Assembly: GCA_900177435.1 (NCBI GenBank)
Contig: FXAI01000008.1
Location: forward strand, 176,689 to 240,688
DNA: 64,000 nucleotides
Reading direction: 5' to 3'
From: Alteromonadaceae bacterium Bs31
GTDB lineage: Bacteria > Pseudomonadota > Gammaproteobacteria > Pseudomonadales > Cellvibrionaceae
The notes below the pieces were generated by a model. That model saw nothing but the letters and a program-made list of their open reading frames with translations, was not told the origin of the DNA and searched no databases. Shown here in pieces: positions 1 to 9,865 of the stretch. Each line of letters starts with the position of its first letter. Position 1 is the first letter of the stretch. Made by a program: the position numbers and the translations under genes.

Positions 1-486
1 TTAGGTGCTGAAGCGCTAAGGGGTATTCTGCAAGACGCAGAAAAAATGGGTATTTCAGACAATCTAGAAACTGAAGTATTTTGCTATGGCAAATTACCTT
101 TAGCACACTCGGCAAGATGTTTTACCTCCCGCGCAAAAAACCGCCCCAAAGACAAGTGTGAACTAGCCTGCATAGACTACCCGGAGGGTTTATTATTGCG
201 TTCTCAAGAAGAACAGCAATTGTTTACAATAAATGGCATTCAAACGCAGTCGGCAGCATGCTACAACCTCTTATCTGAATGGCGCCATATGGCAGCGCTG
301 GGTGTTGATGTTATGCGCCTAAGCCCACAGGCTGAGAACATGAGAGCGGTGGTGGAACGCTTTCATAAGGTCATCAATGGTAGCAATGAAGAAATCTTGC
401 TGCTTGATGAGAGTATGCTGGAGCCCAGTTGCAACGGCTACTGGTTTGCCAAGCCGGGAATGATGGCGCATGAGCCCGCGTGCTAA
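1..486 (+). CDS. ubiV: UbiV, U32 peptidase-like ubiquinone biosynthesis protein (3' part)
   Basis: The reading frame is open from base 1, so the start lies outside the window; about 161 C-terminal residues remain. UbiV pairs with UbiU in oxygen-independent hydroxylation during ubiquinone synthesis, and each carries a 4Fe-4S cluster. The fragment has cysteines in ARC, twelve residues, then CELAC, the C-x12-C-x3-C spacing of the three C-terminal cluster ligands of UbiV; the fourth ligand would lie upstream. The U32-type segment GVDVMRLSPQ follows. ubiU would be expected just upstream. It suggests a facultative lifestyle. No terminator is obvious after the TAA. Confidence 0.87.
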   Translation, partial: LGAEALRGILQDAEKMGISDNLETEVFCYGKLPLAHSARCFTSRAKNRPKDKCELACIDYPEGLLLRSQEEQQLFTINGIQTQSAACYNLLSEWRHMAALGVDVMRLSPQAENMRAVVERFHKVINGSNEEILLLDESMLEPSCNGYWFAKPGMMAHEPAC

Positions 487-1058
487 GCCCCGGCTAAGCC
501 ACTTATCAAGGTATCCATAGTCCTCTGGTGAGTTTAGTCTCAATCCATTGAAATTAACTTGTTAGCTAATTCCATTCTTGGCGCAAGTCTGCGCCATATT
601 TTCTCTGGTTTCGTAAATGTTTTCTGATTGGAGTCGCAATCAATTTTGAAAATACCTTGAACAATTTCACAAAAAGCCATTTTTGTCGCGAGTGCTTTCC
701 GTATCGGTATTGATGTGGATGATTTTGCTGTGGCGCTCGCTAATGAATTTTTTAGATAGATGGTAGAAAAGAAGCAGGCGATTATCACATATCACCAGCA
801 TTTATGCTTTTAACAGGCTGCGCTCTGTTTTAATTATACGACAAAACTTTTAATCGAAATCAAATAGTTTAGTGAGCTGCTTATAAAAGAAAAATTTTTT
901 AATTTTTATATGAGCCTCTCATACTTTACGCTCCTTTCTCGTTTTCGATTTGTTTCTTTCTCGAAGACAACGCTAGCTCCACATACATCTCAATAATAAA
1001 TGCCATTGCAGGCTCCTGGTTACGGGGGCTGCTCCGAGCGACTATAAAGGAGGAGACT
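487..1058. other. Intergenic region upstream of the cellulase gene
   Basis: This 572-base AT-rich stretch contains no convincing gene. A short minus-strand frame at 540-788 begins with GTG, has no recognisable motif and was not accepted. The last part (about 800-1058) is probably the promoter and leader of the cellulase gene, but no operator is recognised. A very strong ribosome-binding site, AAAGGAGGAG at 1046-1055, ends it. Confidence 0.5.
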
Positions 1059-3641
1059 ATGTCTCAAAAATTTAAATACACAATACCGCTGGCTTTAGCC
1101 ATTGGTGCGTTTAGCGCCATACCAGCGGGTGCGGCTGAACACAACTATGCAGAAGCATTGCAAAAATCCATCTATTTTTATGAAACCCAGCGATCCGGCC
1201 CTTTGCCAGATGAAGATAACAATTATTTGGCCAATGACCTGCACGATGGTTTTATGCCCAATCGCGTTGAATGGCGTGGTGACTCCTACCTGGATGATGG
1301 TAAATACAACCAGTATGGGGAGTTAATTAATCTGGATTTAACAGGCGGCTGGCATGACGCCGGTGACCACGTTAAATTCGGTTTACCCATGGCATTCTCG
1401 GCCAGTGTAATGGCGTGGGGCATTCTTGAGTTTTGGGATGCCTATGAAAGTTCTGGCCAGCTGGAATATGCCTTGGACAACCTTCGTTGGGTTAGTGACT
1501 ATTTCGTTAAAGCGCATGTTGGGGAAAATGAGTTTTACGCTCAAGTAGGTAACGGCGAAATTGACCATTCTTTGTGGGCCGCGCCAGAAACCCAGGCACT
1601 CGAGCTCAAGCGCTTACATGGGGCAGATAAATACCGGCCCGCGCTGAAATTGAGCCTGGAAAATCCCGGAGCAGACCTGGTAGGTCAGACTGCAGCAGCT
1701 TTAACCATCGCTTCTTTGATTTTTGAAAAAAATAGCGTTAACAATCCAAAAGACAGCGTGTATGCCGCGGAACTGCTGAAACATGCCGAACAGCTTTTTG
1801 ACTTTGCCTACCAAACGAAAGATTTCAATCATGGCGGTAAAGATCCCAACCCTGGAACCTACACAAATTCCTTGGTTGACGACAGTGGCTATAACTATGC
1901 CATGAGCTACTACAACTCGAGTTCAGGTGCCAAAGATGAAATTCCCTGGGCTGCGGGCTGGCTGTATATTGCCACCGGCAAAGCAGAGTACCTGCATAAA
2001 GCCGAAGAAGATTACAATTTGATTGCAGAAAACACCGGCCATTTCGCCTGGTATCCGGCCTGGGATGATATTCGTAATGCCGTTTATTATCTTATGGAAA
2101 ACATCGCGGCAATGCCGAACTATGCGCAGGACACCTTGATTCAAGAGGCAGATCGTCACGATGGCTTTTACGACTATGAACTGCACTCCAATAATTATGT
2201 TAACGAGTTGTTGAATAATAAAAGATACACTCCTGGCGGCATGATTTACCTCGATGGCTTCGCCTCGGCACGCGCCGCAGCCATGGCCTCGATGGTTGCG
2301 CTGGTTCACCGGAATTATCTTGTCGAGCAGAATAAACAGCCGGCTTTGCAGAGCCAGCTGGCTGAGTTCGCTACAAATCAGCTTAGCTATATCATGGGCG
2401 ATAACCCCCATGATTTAAGTTACTTGGTGGGTTATGGCGAGAAGTGGCAATTAGCCGCACACCACCGTTCATCACACAGCAGTAGTCGCAACGATATTAA
2501 TGACCCAGAAATACCGCGTCATATTCTCTATGGTGCAATTGCGGGTGGCCCGGCAGACGACGATAGTTATTCTACTGATCGCGCAGACTTTCCTATGACC
2601 GAAGTAGCAACGGACATGAATGCGGGGCTTACCGGGGCTTTAGCTGGTCTGGTGGCTATTCATGGTGGCACACCTTTGGCGAATTTTCCCCAGCCAGAAG
2701 AGCGTACGGCTCCCGAGGCTTACGTGACCGCGAAGGTGGGAGCACCTACGGCGGGAGATACTTCCGGCGCGGTGCTTAATATCAAGATGAATAATGAAAC
2801 AACTTATCCACCGAGAGAAGTGGCCAATGCCAGCTTCCGTTATTTTCTCGACTTAAGCGATGAAATGGCCAATGGTTACGATGTTAACAATCTAACCCTG
2901 TCGGCGTATTACGATTCCTCCAACAAAAATCAGCTCTCACTGCAGAAGTGGGGAGATGAGCCCGGCCTGTATTTCGTAGAGGGAATTTCCGCAACGCTCT
3001 CTCCGGTAGGCGATTCTGAAAAAACCGCCACCATGGAAATATACATCGGCGACTATGTTTTGGACGCATGGGACTTTAGCAATGATCCTTCTTTTGAAGG
3101 GCTTAACAGCGAAACGTACGAGATCGCCAACAACATCACCATGTATGATGAGAGCGGTAATCTGGTATGGGGTAGTGAACCGGGCAGCTCTTCGGGTAGC
3201 TCTACCTCATCGTCTTCGAGCTCAAGTAGCTCATCGAGTAGTTCCAGTTCGTCCAGTGGTTCTACAAGTAGTTCCAGTTCATCGAGTAGTTCTAGCTCTT
3301 CAAGTTCTTCAAGCTCCTCAAGCAGTTCTTCCAGTTCAAGCAGCTCAAGTTCATCCAGCACAAGCTCCAGCTCTTCTGGTGGTGTAAATGACGTGCAGGC
3401 AGTAGTTGTCATTGATAACGACTGGGGAGCAGGCTACTGCGCAAGCTTAGAGCTGGAAAACACTGGCTCTGCTCCGGTAAGCTGGAACGTGAGTGTAGTG
3501 ATTGAAGGCGAAATCAATAACTTATGGAACGGCGAGTGGACGCAAACGGGAACCAGCTTAACGGTAAAAGGTGTAAGCTGGAATGCAAGCCTCGCGGCCG
3601 GAGAAAGCAATAGCTCTGTGGGTTTTTGCGCTGAGCGCTAA
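1059..3641 (+). CDS. Secreted GH9 cellulase with CBM3-like module, poly-Ser linker and CBM2
   Basis: Predicted endoglucanase acting on beta-1,4-glucan outside the cell. Residues 1-25 form a signal peptide (cleavage near AGA-AEH). The GH9 domain covers about 28-545: GGWHDAGDH holds the conserved aspartates D100 and D103, and E515 in MTEVATDMNAG is the predicted general acid. A CBM3-like module (about 560-705) directly follows, the arrangement of processive GH9 endoglucanases. Residues 709-774 are almost all serine. Residues 776-860 are a CBM2 with paired terminal cysteines and several Trp. The ATG follows AAAGGAGGAG by three bases. The gene is monocistronic with its own terminator. Poly-Ser linkers are typical of Saccharophagus and Teredinibacter enzymes. 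Substrate is inferred from family. Confidence 0.93.
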   Translation: MSQKFKYTIPLALAIGAFSAIPAGAAEHNYAEALQKSIYFYETQRSGPLPDEDNNYLANDLHDGFMPNRVEWRGDSYLDDGKYNQYGELINLDLTGGWHDAGDHVKFGLPMAFSASVMAWGILEFWDAYESSGQLEYALDNLRWVSDYFVKAHVGENEFYAQVGNGEIDHSLWAAPETQALELKRLHGADKYRPALKLSLENPGADLVGQTAAALTIASLIFEKNSVNNPKDSVYAAELLKHAEQLFDFAYQTKDFNHGGKDPNPGTYTNSLVDDSGYNYAMSYYNSSSGAKDEIPWAAGWLYIATGKAEYLHKAEEDYNLIAENTGHFAWYPAWDDIRNAVYYLMENIAAMPNYAQDTLIQEADRHDGFYDYELHSNNYVNELLNNKRYTPGGMIYLDGFASARAAAMASMVALVHRNYLVEQNKQPALQSQLAEFATNQLSYIMGDNPHDLSYLVGYGEKWQLAAHHRSSHSSSRNDINDPEIPRHILYGAIAGGPADDDSYSTDRADFPMTEVATDMNAGLTGALAGLVAIHGGTPLANFPQPEERTAPEAYVTAKVGAPTAGDTSGAVLNIKMNNETTYPPREVANASFRYFLDLSDEMANGYDVNNLTLSAYYDSSNKNQLSLQKWGDEPGLYFVEGISATLSPVGDSEKTATMEIYIGDYVLDAWDFSNDPSFEGLNSETYEIANNITMYDESGNLVWGSEPGSSSGSSTSSSSSSSSSSSSSSSSSGSTSSSSSSSSSSSSSSSSSSSSSSSSSSSSSSSTSSSSSGGVNDVQAVVVIDNDWGAGYCASLELENTGSAPVSWNVSVVIEGEINNLWNGEWTQTGTSLTVKGVSWNASLAAGESNSSVGFCAER

Positions 3642-3655
3642 TGTGAGAGCGGCAT

Positions 3656-3682
3656 AAAAAAACCGCCTTCGTGGCGGTTTTT
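3656..3682 (+). terminator. Rho-independent terminator of the cellulase gene
   Basis: AAACCGCC, loop TTCGT, GGCGGTTT followed by a T tract, lying 14 bases after the stop codon. The A tract on the left could also make it work for leftward transcription. Confidence 0.85.
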
Positions 3683-3754
3683 CTTTGTCTGTGGATCGCT
3701 GTCTCTACGGGATTTGTTTGACCACCTGTGGTGCGCCCACTGCAGAGCGCGAGC

Positions 3755-4279
3755 TTATTCTACGTGGGATATCAGCTGCAGAAGTTGATCTTTTAGCTCT
3801 TTGTTTGAGAGTAGATTTTTCTCGGTATCGAAATTATCAAAAAACTTGGGGATAGAAAGCTGGCCAATTATTTCGGCGCCAAAGTGGGGCAGGGACCTTG
3901 CTGCTGAAGCCAGTACGTTTTTAGCACCTCCGGGGCCTGGAGAGCTTGCGAGTAATAGTACTTTTTTATCTTCGAATACTTTTTGCTTAATACGTGAAAC
4001 CCAGTCGTATAGATTTTTGTAGGCTGCCGTATAAGTACCATTGTGTTCAGCGAAGGAAATAATTAGCAGGTCTGCGCTTTCGATTTTTGTCAGAAAAGCT
4101 TGTGCCGCTTCTGCCTGTCCCAGCTCTTTTTCTTTATCCACGCTGAACAAGGGGAGCTCAAAATCATTCAGGTCGAGTATTTCTACCTCTACGTTCTGCA
4201 ACAGGCTTGAGGCATAAGTTGCGAGCTTTTTGTTAATGGATTCGCTACTGCTGCTTGCGCCAAAGGCTACAACTTTCAT
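3755..4279 (-). CDS. NADPH-dependent FMN reductase family protein
   Basis: A 174-residue flavodoxin-fold oxidoreductase of the NADPH-dependent FMN reductase family (PF03358-like), cytoplasmic, expected to reduce flavin or small quinone/azo substrates with NAD(P)H. The N-terminal strand and phosphate loop MKVVAFGASSSSESIN, the segment EHNGTYTAAYKNLYDW and the loop LLLASSPGPGGAKNV match the FMN-binding elements in order. Full length for the family. It lies downstream of the SulP transporter gene on the same strand with an 88-base gap, so co-transcription is possible. The true substrate cannot be read from the sequence. Confidence 0.85.
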   Translation of the reverse strand: MKVVAFGASSSSESINKKLATYASSLLQNVEVEILDLNDFELPLFSVDKEKELGQAEAAQAFLTKIESADLLIISFAEHNGTYTAAYKNLYDWVSRIKQKVFEDKKVLLLASSPGPGGAKNVLASAARSLPHFGAEIIGQLSIPKFFDNFDTEKNLLSNKELKDQLLQLISHVE

Positions 4280-4367
4280 TGATATTTCCTCCTGTTACTA
4301 TGCGGTGCTACGAGTATGCTTTCTTGGGCCTGTTAACACTAATGTACTACGCTGTGCTGTTACTAAA

Positions 4368-5930
4368 CTAGCCCAACTCGTCTGATGCCACGTGATAGCT
4401 CGGGTCTAGAATACTTATCTCACACAGGTCCTTGGCGCGTTTCAGCAATTTCACACACTCGGGGCTCAGGTGGCGCAGGTGTAAGGTTTTTCCTTGGGCC
4501 AGGTAACGTTCTGCCAGTGCATCCAGTGCTTCTATTCCTGAGTGATCACTTACTCTGGAGCGTTGAAATTCAATAATGACATCCTGTGGGTCATTTTTAG
4601 GGTCAAACAACTCTTTAAAGTTTGAGACAGAGCCGAAAAATATGGGCCCTCTAAGCTCATAGACTTTACTGCCTTCGTCGTTAATATAGCTTTCCACATA
4701 GATAAGCTGAGCGTGCTTCCAGGCAAATACCAGCGCGGAAACAATAACACCGGCTATCACGGCGACAGCCAAGTCAAAAAATACAGTAATGCCCGAAACC
4801 AGAATAAGAATGAATGCATCCGTACCGGGGATTTTTCGGATGATACGCAAAGACGACCACTCGAAGGTACCAAGTACCACCATAAACATCACGCCAACCA
4901 AAGCCGCCAGTGGAATAAGTTCAATTAATTGAGCGCCGAACAAAATTAACGCTAATAACACCAGAGCGGCAGTGATGCCAGAGAGCCGAGTGCGGCCACC
5001 GGAGTTTATATTGATCATGCTCTGACCGATCATGGCACAGCCACCCATGCCGCCAAATACACCATTCACGCTATTCGCAACGCCCTGGCCAATACATTCG
5101 CGGTTACCGCGCCCTCGGGTATTGGTGATTTCGTCGATCACAGTGAGTGTTAGCAGAGACTCAATCAGCCCCACTGCGGCAAGGATTATCGAGTAGGGAA
5201 GAATAATTTTCAGGGTTTCGAAGCTGAACGGTACTGCGGGTATCGCGAAACTTGGCAGAACACCTTCCAGTGATGCGCTAGCGGCTTGATCTGCAGGGAG
5301 CTTGTCGCGAACGAAATCAATCACGGTTCGCGCTTCCATATCAAAGCCCACAACAATGAGAGTAACGGTGATTATTGCCACAAGGGAAGCGGGTACTACC
5401 GTGGTCAGCTTCGGTAAAAAGTGGATGATCATCATGGTGAGCGCAATTAAACCACCCATTATGTAGAGGGCCTCACCCTGTAGCCAGCTCATATATCCGG
5501 AGCCATCAGCAACTTTGAACTGCTCTAATTGAGCAAGGAAGATAACAATCGCCAGCCCGTTTACAAAGCCCAGCATTACTGGGTGGGGCACCATCCGAAT
5601 ATATTTACCCAGCTTTAGCAGGCCTGCGCCTATTTGCATTACGCCGCAAAGTAGCACTGCAGCAAAAAGGTACTGTACGCCATGCTCCGCCACCAGGCTT
5701 ACCATAACCACTGCTGTGGCTCCGGTTGCGCCGGATATCATTCCCGGGCGACCACCGATAAGTGCAGTGATAAGGCCCATCATAAAAGCGGCATAAAGCC
5801 CCACCATGGGCTCAACGCCAGCGACAAAGGCAAAAGCGACCGCTTCCGGGACAAGAGCAAGGGCGACCGTAGAGCCAGATAATACGTCGGCGCGAACACT
5901 CGCGCTGGAGCGTGAAATAAGATTGAACAT
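4368..5930 (-). CDS. SulP family inorganic anion transporter with STAS domain
   Basis: A 520-residue inner-membrane transporter. The first 400 residues are strongly hydrophobic with 10-14 membrane segments; near the N-terminus [17 protein letters not shown] and [16 protein letters not shown] are typical SulP signatures. Residues about 425-510 form a cytoplasmic STAS domain ([15 protein letters not shown], then [18 protein letters not shown]). SulP proteins move sulfate, bicarbonate or other anions, often with Na+ or H+. The central motif [16 protein letters not shown] resembles marine SulP proteins proposed to carry bicarbonate, but the ion is not determined here. No carbonic anhydrase lies beside it. 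Confidence 0.9.
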   Translation of the reverse strand: MFNLISRSSASVRADVLSGSTVALALVPEAVAFAFVAGVEPMVGLYAAFMMGLITALIGGRPGMISGATGATAVVMVSLVAEHGVQYLFAAVLLCGVMQIGAGLLKLGKYIRMVPHPVMLGFVNGLAIVIFLAQLEQFKVADGSGYMSWLQGEALYIMGGLIALTMMIIHFLPKLTTVVPASLVAIITVTLIVVGFDMEARTVIDFVRDKLPADQAASASLEGVLPSFAIPAVPFSFETLKIILPYSIILAAVGLIESLLTLTVIDEITNTRGRGNRECIGQGVANSVNGVFGGMGGCAMIGQSMININSGGRTRLSGITAALVLLALILFGAQLIELIPLAALVGVMFMVVLGTFEWSSLRIIRKIPGTDAFILILVSGITVFFDLAVAVIAGVIVSALVFAWKHAQLIYVESYINDEGSKVYELRGPIFFGSVSNFKELFDPKNDPQDVIIEFQRSRVSDHSGIEALDALAERYLAQGKTLHLRHLSPECVKLLKRAKDLCEISILDPSYHVASDELG

Positions 5931-6026
5931 AGTTGAGTTGTAATGCGTTGGAGAAGAGAATTAGCGGGTGATGCCGCATATTGCGCGCATGTTAACAGAG
6001 CTGGCTTATCAAGGCTATGTGAGCGG

Positions 6027-6482
6027 CTAGTGGCTTGCTGGTTTTTTAGCCAGCCACTTGTCCAATTGTGCAGCAAAAGACTTGCGGTCGTTATGGTTAA
6101 ATGCGGGGGGACCACCGCTTTGAATGCCGCTACTTCGCATGGTTTCCATAAAATCCCGCATACCTAGCCGAGGCTTGATGTTGTCCTTGGTGAATAGCTC
6201 TCCGCGAGGGCTAAGCGCCTGGCCACCTTTAGTAATAACTTCATCTGCTAAGGGGAGGTCGCTGGTGATGACCAGGTCTCCTGGGGTCAGGCGCAGCACA
6301 ATTTCGTTGTCCGCCACATCAAAGCCAGCGTGCACCTGCAAGCTTGAAATGTAGTCCGAGGGGGGTGTTTTAATAAACTGGTTGGCAACCAGGGTGAGCT
6401 CTGTTTCGGTGCGTGTTGCTGCACGGTACAAAATCTCTTTTACAACAACCGGGCATGCGTCGGCGTCCACCCAAATTTTCAT
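6027..6482 (-). CDS. yaiI: YaiI/YqxD family protein (UPF0178, DUF188)
   Basis: A 151-residue protein beginning [18 protein letters not shown], the signature of the UPF0178/DUF188 family, with the further motif [15 protein letters not shown] and a C-terminal [14 protein letters not shown] segment. The fold resembles PIN-like nucleases and the DADACP aspartates could bind metal, but no biochemical role is established for the family. Length is normal. It stands upstream of the SulP gene on the same strand, 96 bases away. Identification is secure, function unknown. Confidence 0.9.
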   Translation of the reverse strand: MKIWVDADACPVVVKEILYRAATRTETELTLVANQFIKTPPSDYISSLQVHAGFDVADNEIVLRLTPGDLVITSDLPLADEVITKGGQALSPRGELFTKDNIKPRLGMRDFMETMRSSGIQSGGPPAFNHNDRKSFAAQLDKWLAKKPASH

Positions 6483-6784
6483 GTATTCATTCCGCAGTCT
6501 GTTTGCCTCTAGCTTAGCATTTAAAGAGGTTTTGAAAACCCGCTGTCAATTTACCTGGCAGGTGTTGCTCGTCAGTAAAATAGCTGACTGTTGGGGAGCA
6601 AGGCGCATGCTTACTTCGTTCGAATAGTATTTCCCCCAATTATTGTGAAAGCGCTAACAAGCCCCAGATGGTTTCTATGCTTGAAAGATGCACCTTGTCA
6701 CTGACAATATTTTCAACAAGGCTGCTCAACACCTGTTCGCAAGCTTGGCCTGTTGATTGGCGCTAGGTAAGACGGCGAATAAAA
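6483..6784. other. Intergenic, no gene recognised
   Basis: About 300 bases between the YaiI-type gene and the GGDEF gene, both on the minus strand. No convincing frame, RNA or repeat was seen. It presumably holds the promoter of the YaiI-type gene and the 3' end of the GGDEF message. Confidence 0.4.
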
Positions 6785-8521
6785 CTATTCAACCGGCTTG
6801 GGTTGGAGGCGACGCTCATCAGCCTCTGAGTTACCGGTGTGGTAAACGTAGACCCGGTTCCGTCCTTGTTCCTTCGCCATGTAGCAGGCGGTATCCGCCA
6901 TTGCCAAAATTTCTTCCCCGGTGCTAGAACCATCGATTACAGCGAGGCCAATACTCACTCCAAGTTTGAATATTTGATCTTTGTGTTCAAATTCAAAGCA
7001 TTCAACAGTGTTTAACATGGCATCTGCAATTCGCTCTGCCTGGCGTGGAGGGCAATCTTTCAACAGCAGGGCAAACTCGTCGCCGCCCACCCGTGCCAGA
7101 GTGTCTGTACCCCGAACGGTTTCCGCCAGTGTTGCTGAAAGGGCCGCTAGCAAGCGGTCACCTGCGGCATGCCCGGCAGTGTCGTTTACTACTTTGAAAC
7201 GGTCTAGATCCATAAAGCAGAGCACATGCTGGCAGAGATCTTTAGTGTCGGGTTTAGAGGCTTTTTCCAGGCGGCTAATAAGTTCCCTGCGATTGACCAA
7301 ACCGGTTAAGGCGTCATGGGTGGCTTGCCATGAAAGCCGCTGTGCAAGGCCCCGTTCTTTACTGACATCTCTTAAGGTTAATACTCCGCCGTTAATTTGT
7401 CCGTCGGCGTTATGTATGGGCGAAGCGGTATAGTCCACCGCGATGGTGGTTCCATCCCGTCGCTGCAGCACCGCCTCCACCGGGTTAGAGATGGATTTGT
7501 TTTTAAAAAACGCAGGCTCAAAAGGATCTGGAAGCGGCGTGGAGTTTCGTGCGTCAAATAGATTAAAGATGCTCTGCAGAGGAAGCCCTTCGGCGGCTTT
7601 AAAGGTCCAGTCGCAAAGGTGTTCTGCTGCTTGATTTAAAAAACGAACAGAGGTTCTGTTGTCCACGCTGATCACCGCATCCCCAATAGATTGCAAAATA
7701 ATTTCAGCTTGCTCTTTTTCCTCTGTGAGGGCTGAGGAAAGGCGCTGTAGTTCAAGCAGCGTATCCTGAAGCTCTGCTTTGGATACGGTGGTGTGTTGAA
7801 GGTTATCCATCAGCTGGTTAAAAGCGGAGCCTAGCTGTCCTAATTCATCGGAGGTTTGAATTGACGCTCGTCTGCTTAAATCCAGTGGCACCTTTCGTAA
7901 GTTCACTACTGTGGATAAAAGGTTGGATAAAGGGCTTGTTACAAAGCGGGTTAACGCTAAGTAGAGAACTGCGAGACCGGTGAGCAACACCAGCAAGCCA
8001 ACCAGCAGGTCTATCCAAAGTGTGTGTGTGATTTTGTTGGTGATGAGGTGTGCGGGAAATGCAACAACAACGCTTGCAATGTGTTTTTTATGCTGATCAT
8101 AAGCAGGCGTGCTTGCGTAGTGCCAGGTTAGACCATCTGTTTTATGTTCAACGGGATCTCCCGGCCCCTCTACTAGAGATTTTAAGAACTGTTTTTTGAG
8201 TGAAGGGGTCGACTTACCACTGTGAAAAACCACCTTGCCGTCTCGATCTAAAACTGCAGCCAAATCAATGCCAGGGTAAGATTGAACCACCTCGTTACAT
8301 TGCTCCTCGAAGCCGACAATATCATCGATATGCAGACCAAGTTGCAGTAATCGCTCCAGCTGAATGGATAAGCTTTTCGCGATGGCCGTCGATCGAGATT
8401 CCAAGGCTTCTTCGTAATCGCGTGTAGAGAGCTTTGCGCTAGTCAATATTACTGCCGCAATGGTTACGATAATTACTGCGGTAGCAATTGCGAGAATCTT
8501 AGAATTCAGGGTGATTTTCAT
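6785..8521 (-). CDS. Membrane diguanylate cyclase: periplasmic sensor, HAMP, PAS, GGDEF
   Basis: A 578-residue inner-membrane enzyme predicted to make cyclic di-GMP from two GTP. Membrane segments at about 9-29 and 168-190 enclose a periplasmic domain; a HAMP region (about 192-245), a short coiled coil, a PAS domain (about 270-390, DAVISVDNRTSVRFLNQAAE) and a C-terminal GGDEF domain follow. The active-site motif is intact (RVGGDEFALLL, near residue 480), and RGTD lies five residues before it, a complete RxxD inhibitory site, so product feedback is expected. No EAL domain. Its ATG overlaps the stop of the upstream periplasmic binding protein gene as ATGA, so the two are translationally coupled and probably form a sensing pair. 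Confidence 0.92.
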   Translation of the reverse strand: MKITLNSKILAIATAVIIVTIAAVILTSAKLSTRDYEEALESRSTAIAKSLSIQLERLLQLGLHIDDIVGFEEQCNEVVQSYPGIDLAAVLDRDGKVVFHSGKSTPSLKKQFLKSLVEGPGDPVEHKTDGLTWHYASTPAYDQHKKHIASVVVAFPAHLITNKITHTLWIDLLVGLLVLLTGLAVLYLALTRFVTSPLSNLLSTVVNLRKVPLDLSRRASIQTSDELGQLGSAFNQLMDNLQHTTVSKAELQDTLLELQRLSSALTEEKEQAEIILQSIGDAVISVDNRTSVRFLNQAAEHLCDWTFKAAEGLPLQSIFNLFDARNSTPLPDPFEPAFFKNKSISNPVEAVLQRRDGTTIAVDYTASPIHNADGQINGGVLTLRDVSKERGLAQRLSWQATHDALTGLVNRRELISRLEKASKPDTKDLCQHVLCFMDLDRFKVVNDTAGHAAGDRLLAALSATLAETVRGTDTLARVGGDEFALLLKDCPPRQAERIADAMLNTVECFEFEHKDQIFKLGVSIGLAVIDGSSTGEEILAMADTACYMAKEQGRNRVYVYHTGNSEADERRLQPKPVE

Positions 8522-9561
8522 TTATTCCACTCAAAATCCTGAATAACCTGGGACGATAGTAGAATACTACTTCTTATTTTTATACCTAGCATGTTTGCAC
8601 GTGCCAAATTGATGATGGGAAGGCCTTTTGCTGTTGCCTTAAAAGGGATGTCGGAAGGCTTAATTCCATCCACTAAAATCGATTTAGCCATTTGTCCCGC
8701 TGCGAGCCCCTGCTCATAGCCAGATACACTCACCGCCGCTAATGTGCCAAAGTGTACGCGGTCTGCCCAGAAGCTGAAATCCGGCAGCGCGCTATTTTCC
8801 GTAGTCCAGCGAAGTACCTGGTGGTAGGGAACGTTGCTTCCAGTACTGTCTTTAAAATTAAATATCCCAACCAGTGCAAGAGCATCTGCAGTACTCTGAT
8901 ACTGGTTTATTTTTTTCTTGTAGTCTGTATAGCTGGTAATCACATCCCAGGCTACCAACTCTATCTCTGGCAAGTGAGAAAGCTCTTCTTTTATACGTTT
9001 TTGTACAGGTGCCCACATGGCCGCATCATCAAATACCACTGCCAGTTTTTTTACTTCCGGCTTGATAGCGCGAACAAGATTAACAGACTCAGTAAAGTGC
9101 TCATGTTCAAGCACGCCGGTAACATTGGTGCTCCCCTCCAGGCCATAAAATGCCGGTTTTTTGTTTACGCCACTGAACACGAACGGAGTGGCGGAATTTA
9201 TGTGTTCCTGAGTGATATATTGCTGGGCATCGTCGTCCGTGGTGTAGACTAAATCAGGTTGCCACTTTTCAATGAGTGCTTTTGCTTCTTTGGCCTTTTC
9301 TTTCTTGGACGCCAGTGTGCTGTTGTTCTTTGTATCCATTTGGAACACTTTGTACTCAACATTTTTAATAGCCAATCCGTCTTTAAACCCTTGAAGTTGG
9401 TCGTCGGTCCAGCGCCAGGGTGAGTGGTAACTCATGATGTAAAGGATCTTCAGCGGTGTGCTTTTTACCGGCTCGCTATACGAAAGGTTTGAAAGGAGAG
9501 CAAGCACAACAATAAGCGTTGTTAGAACACCAGTATGTCGTGCGGAGAGCGATAAGAGCAT
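8518..9561 (-). CDS. Periplasmic ABC-type substrate-binding protein, partner of the adjacent GGDEF protein
   Basis: A 347-residue secreted protein of the ABC substrate-binding family PF04392 (bi-lobed, periplasmic-binding-protein type I fold). A signal peptide covers about the first 28 residues; KILYIMSYHSPWRWTDDQ and the loop VTGVLEHEHFTESVNL are typical. The frame can be extended to a TTG at 9579, but the ATG at 9561 has AGGA eight bases upstream and is preferred. No ABC permease or ATPase gene is nearby; the gene overlaps the GGDEF gene by four bases. This suggests it hands a ligand signal to the cyclase's periplasmic domain rather than feeding a transporter. The ligand is unknown. Confidence 0.85.
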   Translation of the reverse strand: MLLSLSARHTGVLTTLIVVLALLSNLSYSEPVKSTPLKILYIMSYHSPWRWTDDQLQGFKDGLAIKNVEYKVFQMDTKNNSTLASKKEKAKEAKALIEKWQPDLVYTTDDDAQQYITQEHINSATPFVFSGVNKKPAFYGLEGSTNVTGVLEHEHFTESVNLVRAIKPEVKKLAVVFDDAAMWAPVQKRIKEELSHLPEIELVAWDVITSYTDYKKKINQYQSTADALALVGIFNFKDSTGSNVPYHQVLRWTTENSALPDFSFWADRVHFGTLAAVSVSGYEQGLAAGQMAKSILVDGIKPSDIPFKATAKGLPIINLARANMLGIKIRSSILLSSQVIQDFEWNK

Positions 9562-9865
9562 GAGTGTAATCCTGTGCAAGTATCCCTGATAGCTGAGCTT
9601 TAGACCGAATATCTAGTGATGTGGGACCAAGCTGCGCGCAAGTGTTTGGGGTACAGATATTCTGATTTTTCTTTCTCTAAACCTAATAATTTACCTGGCC
9701 AGCCGATAACGTTAACTGCCTTGTTTCTATTTAATGTACATGTGAAAAACTGGCTGAGACCTATTGGTCAGGTTAACAAGTTCCGAGGTCGTTTACGTTC
9801 GATGATAACGAAATTCCGTTATTACGCTGCGTTACCCGTTAAAAAACTGGCTGGTAAAACATCTG
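9562..9865. other. Intergenic, no gene recognised
   Basis: About 300 bases between two minus-strand genes. A plus-strand frame at 9616-9912 has no family features and runs into the neighbouring gene; it was not accepted. Any promoter for the binding-protein/GGDEF pair should lie here. Confidence 0.4.

Noticed and set aside
540-788. Minus-strand 82-codon frame before the cellulase gene
   Set aside because: GTG start without a ribosome-binding site, no motif, AT-rich region.
3053-3412. Minus-strand frame rich in Leu/Glu opposite the Ser linker
   Set aside because: It is the mirror of serine codons in the cellulase linker (AGC/TCC read backwards give Leu/Glu); no start signal or family.
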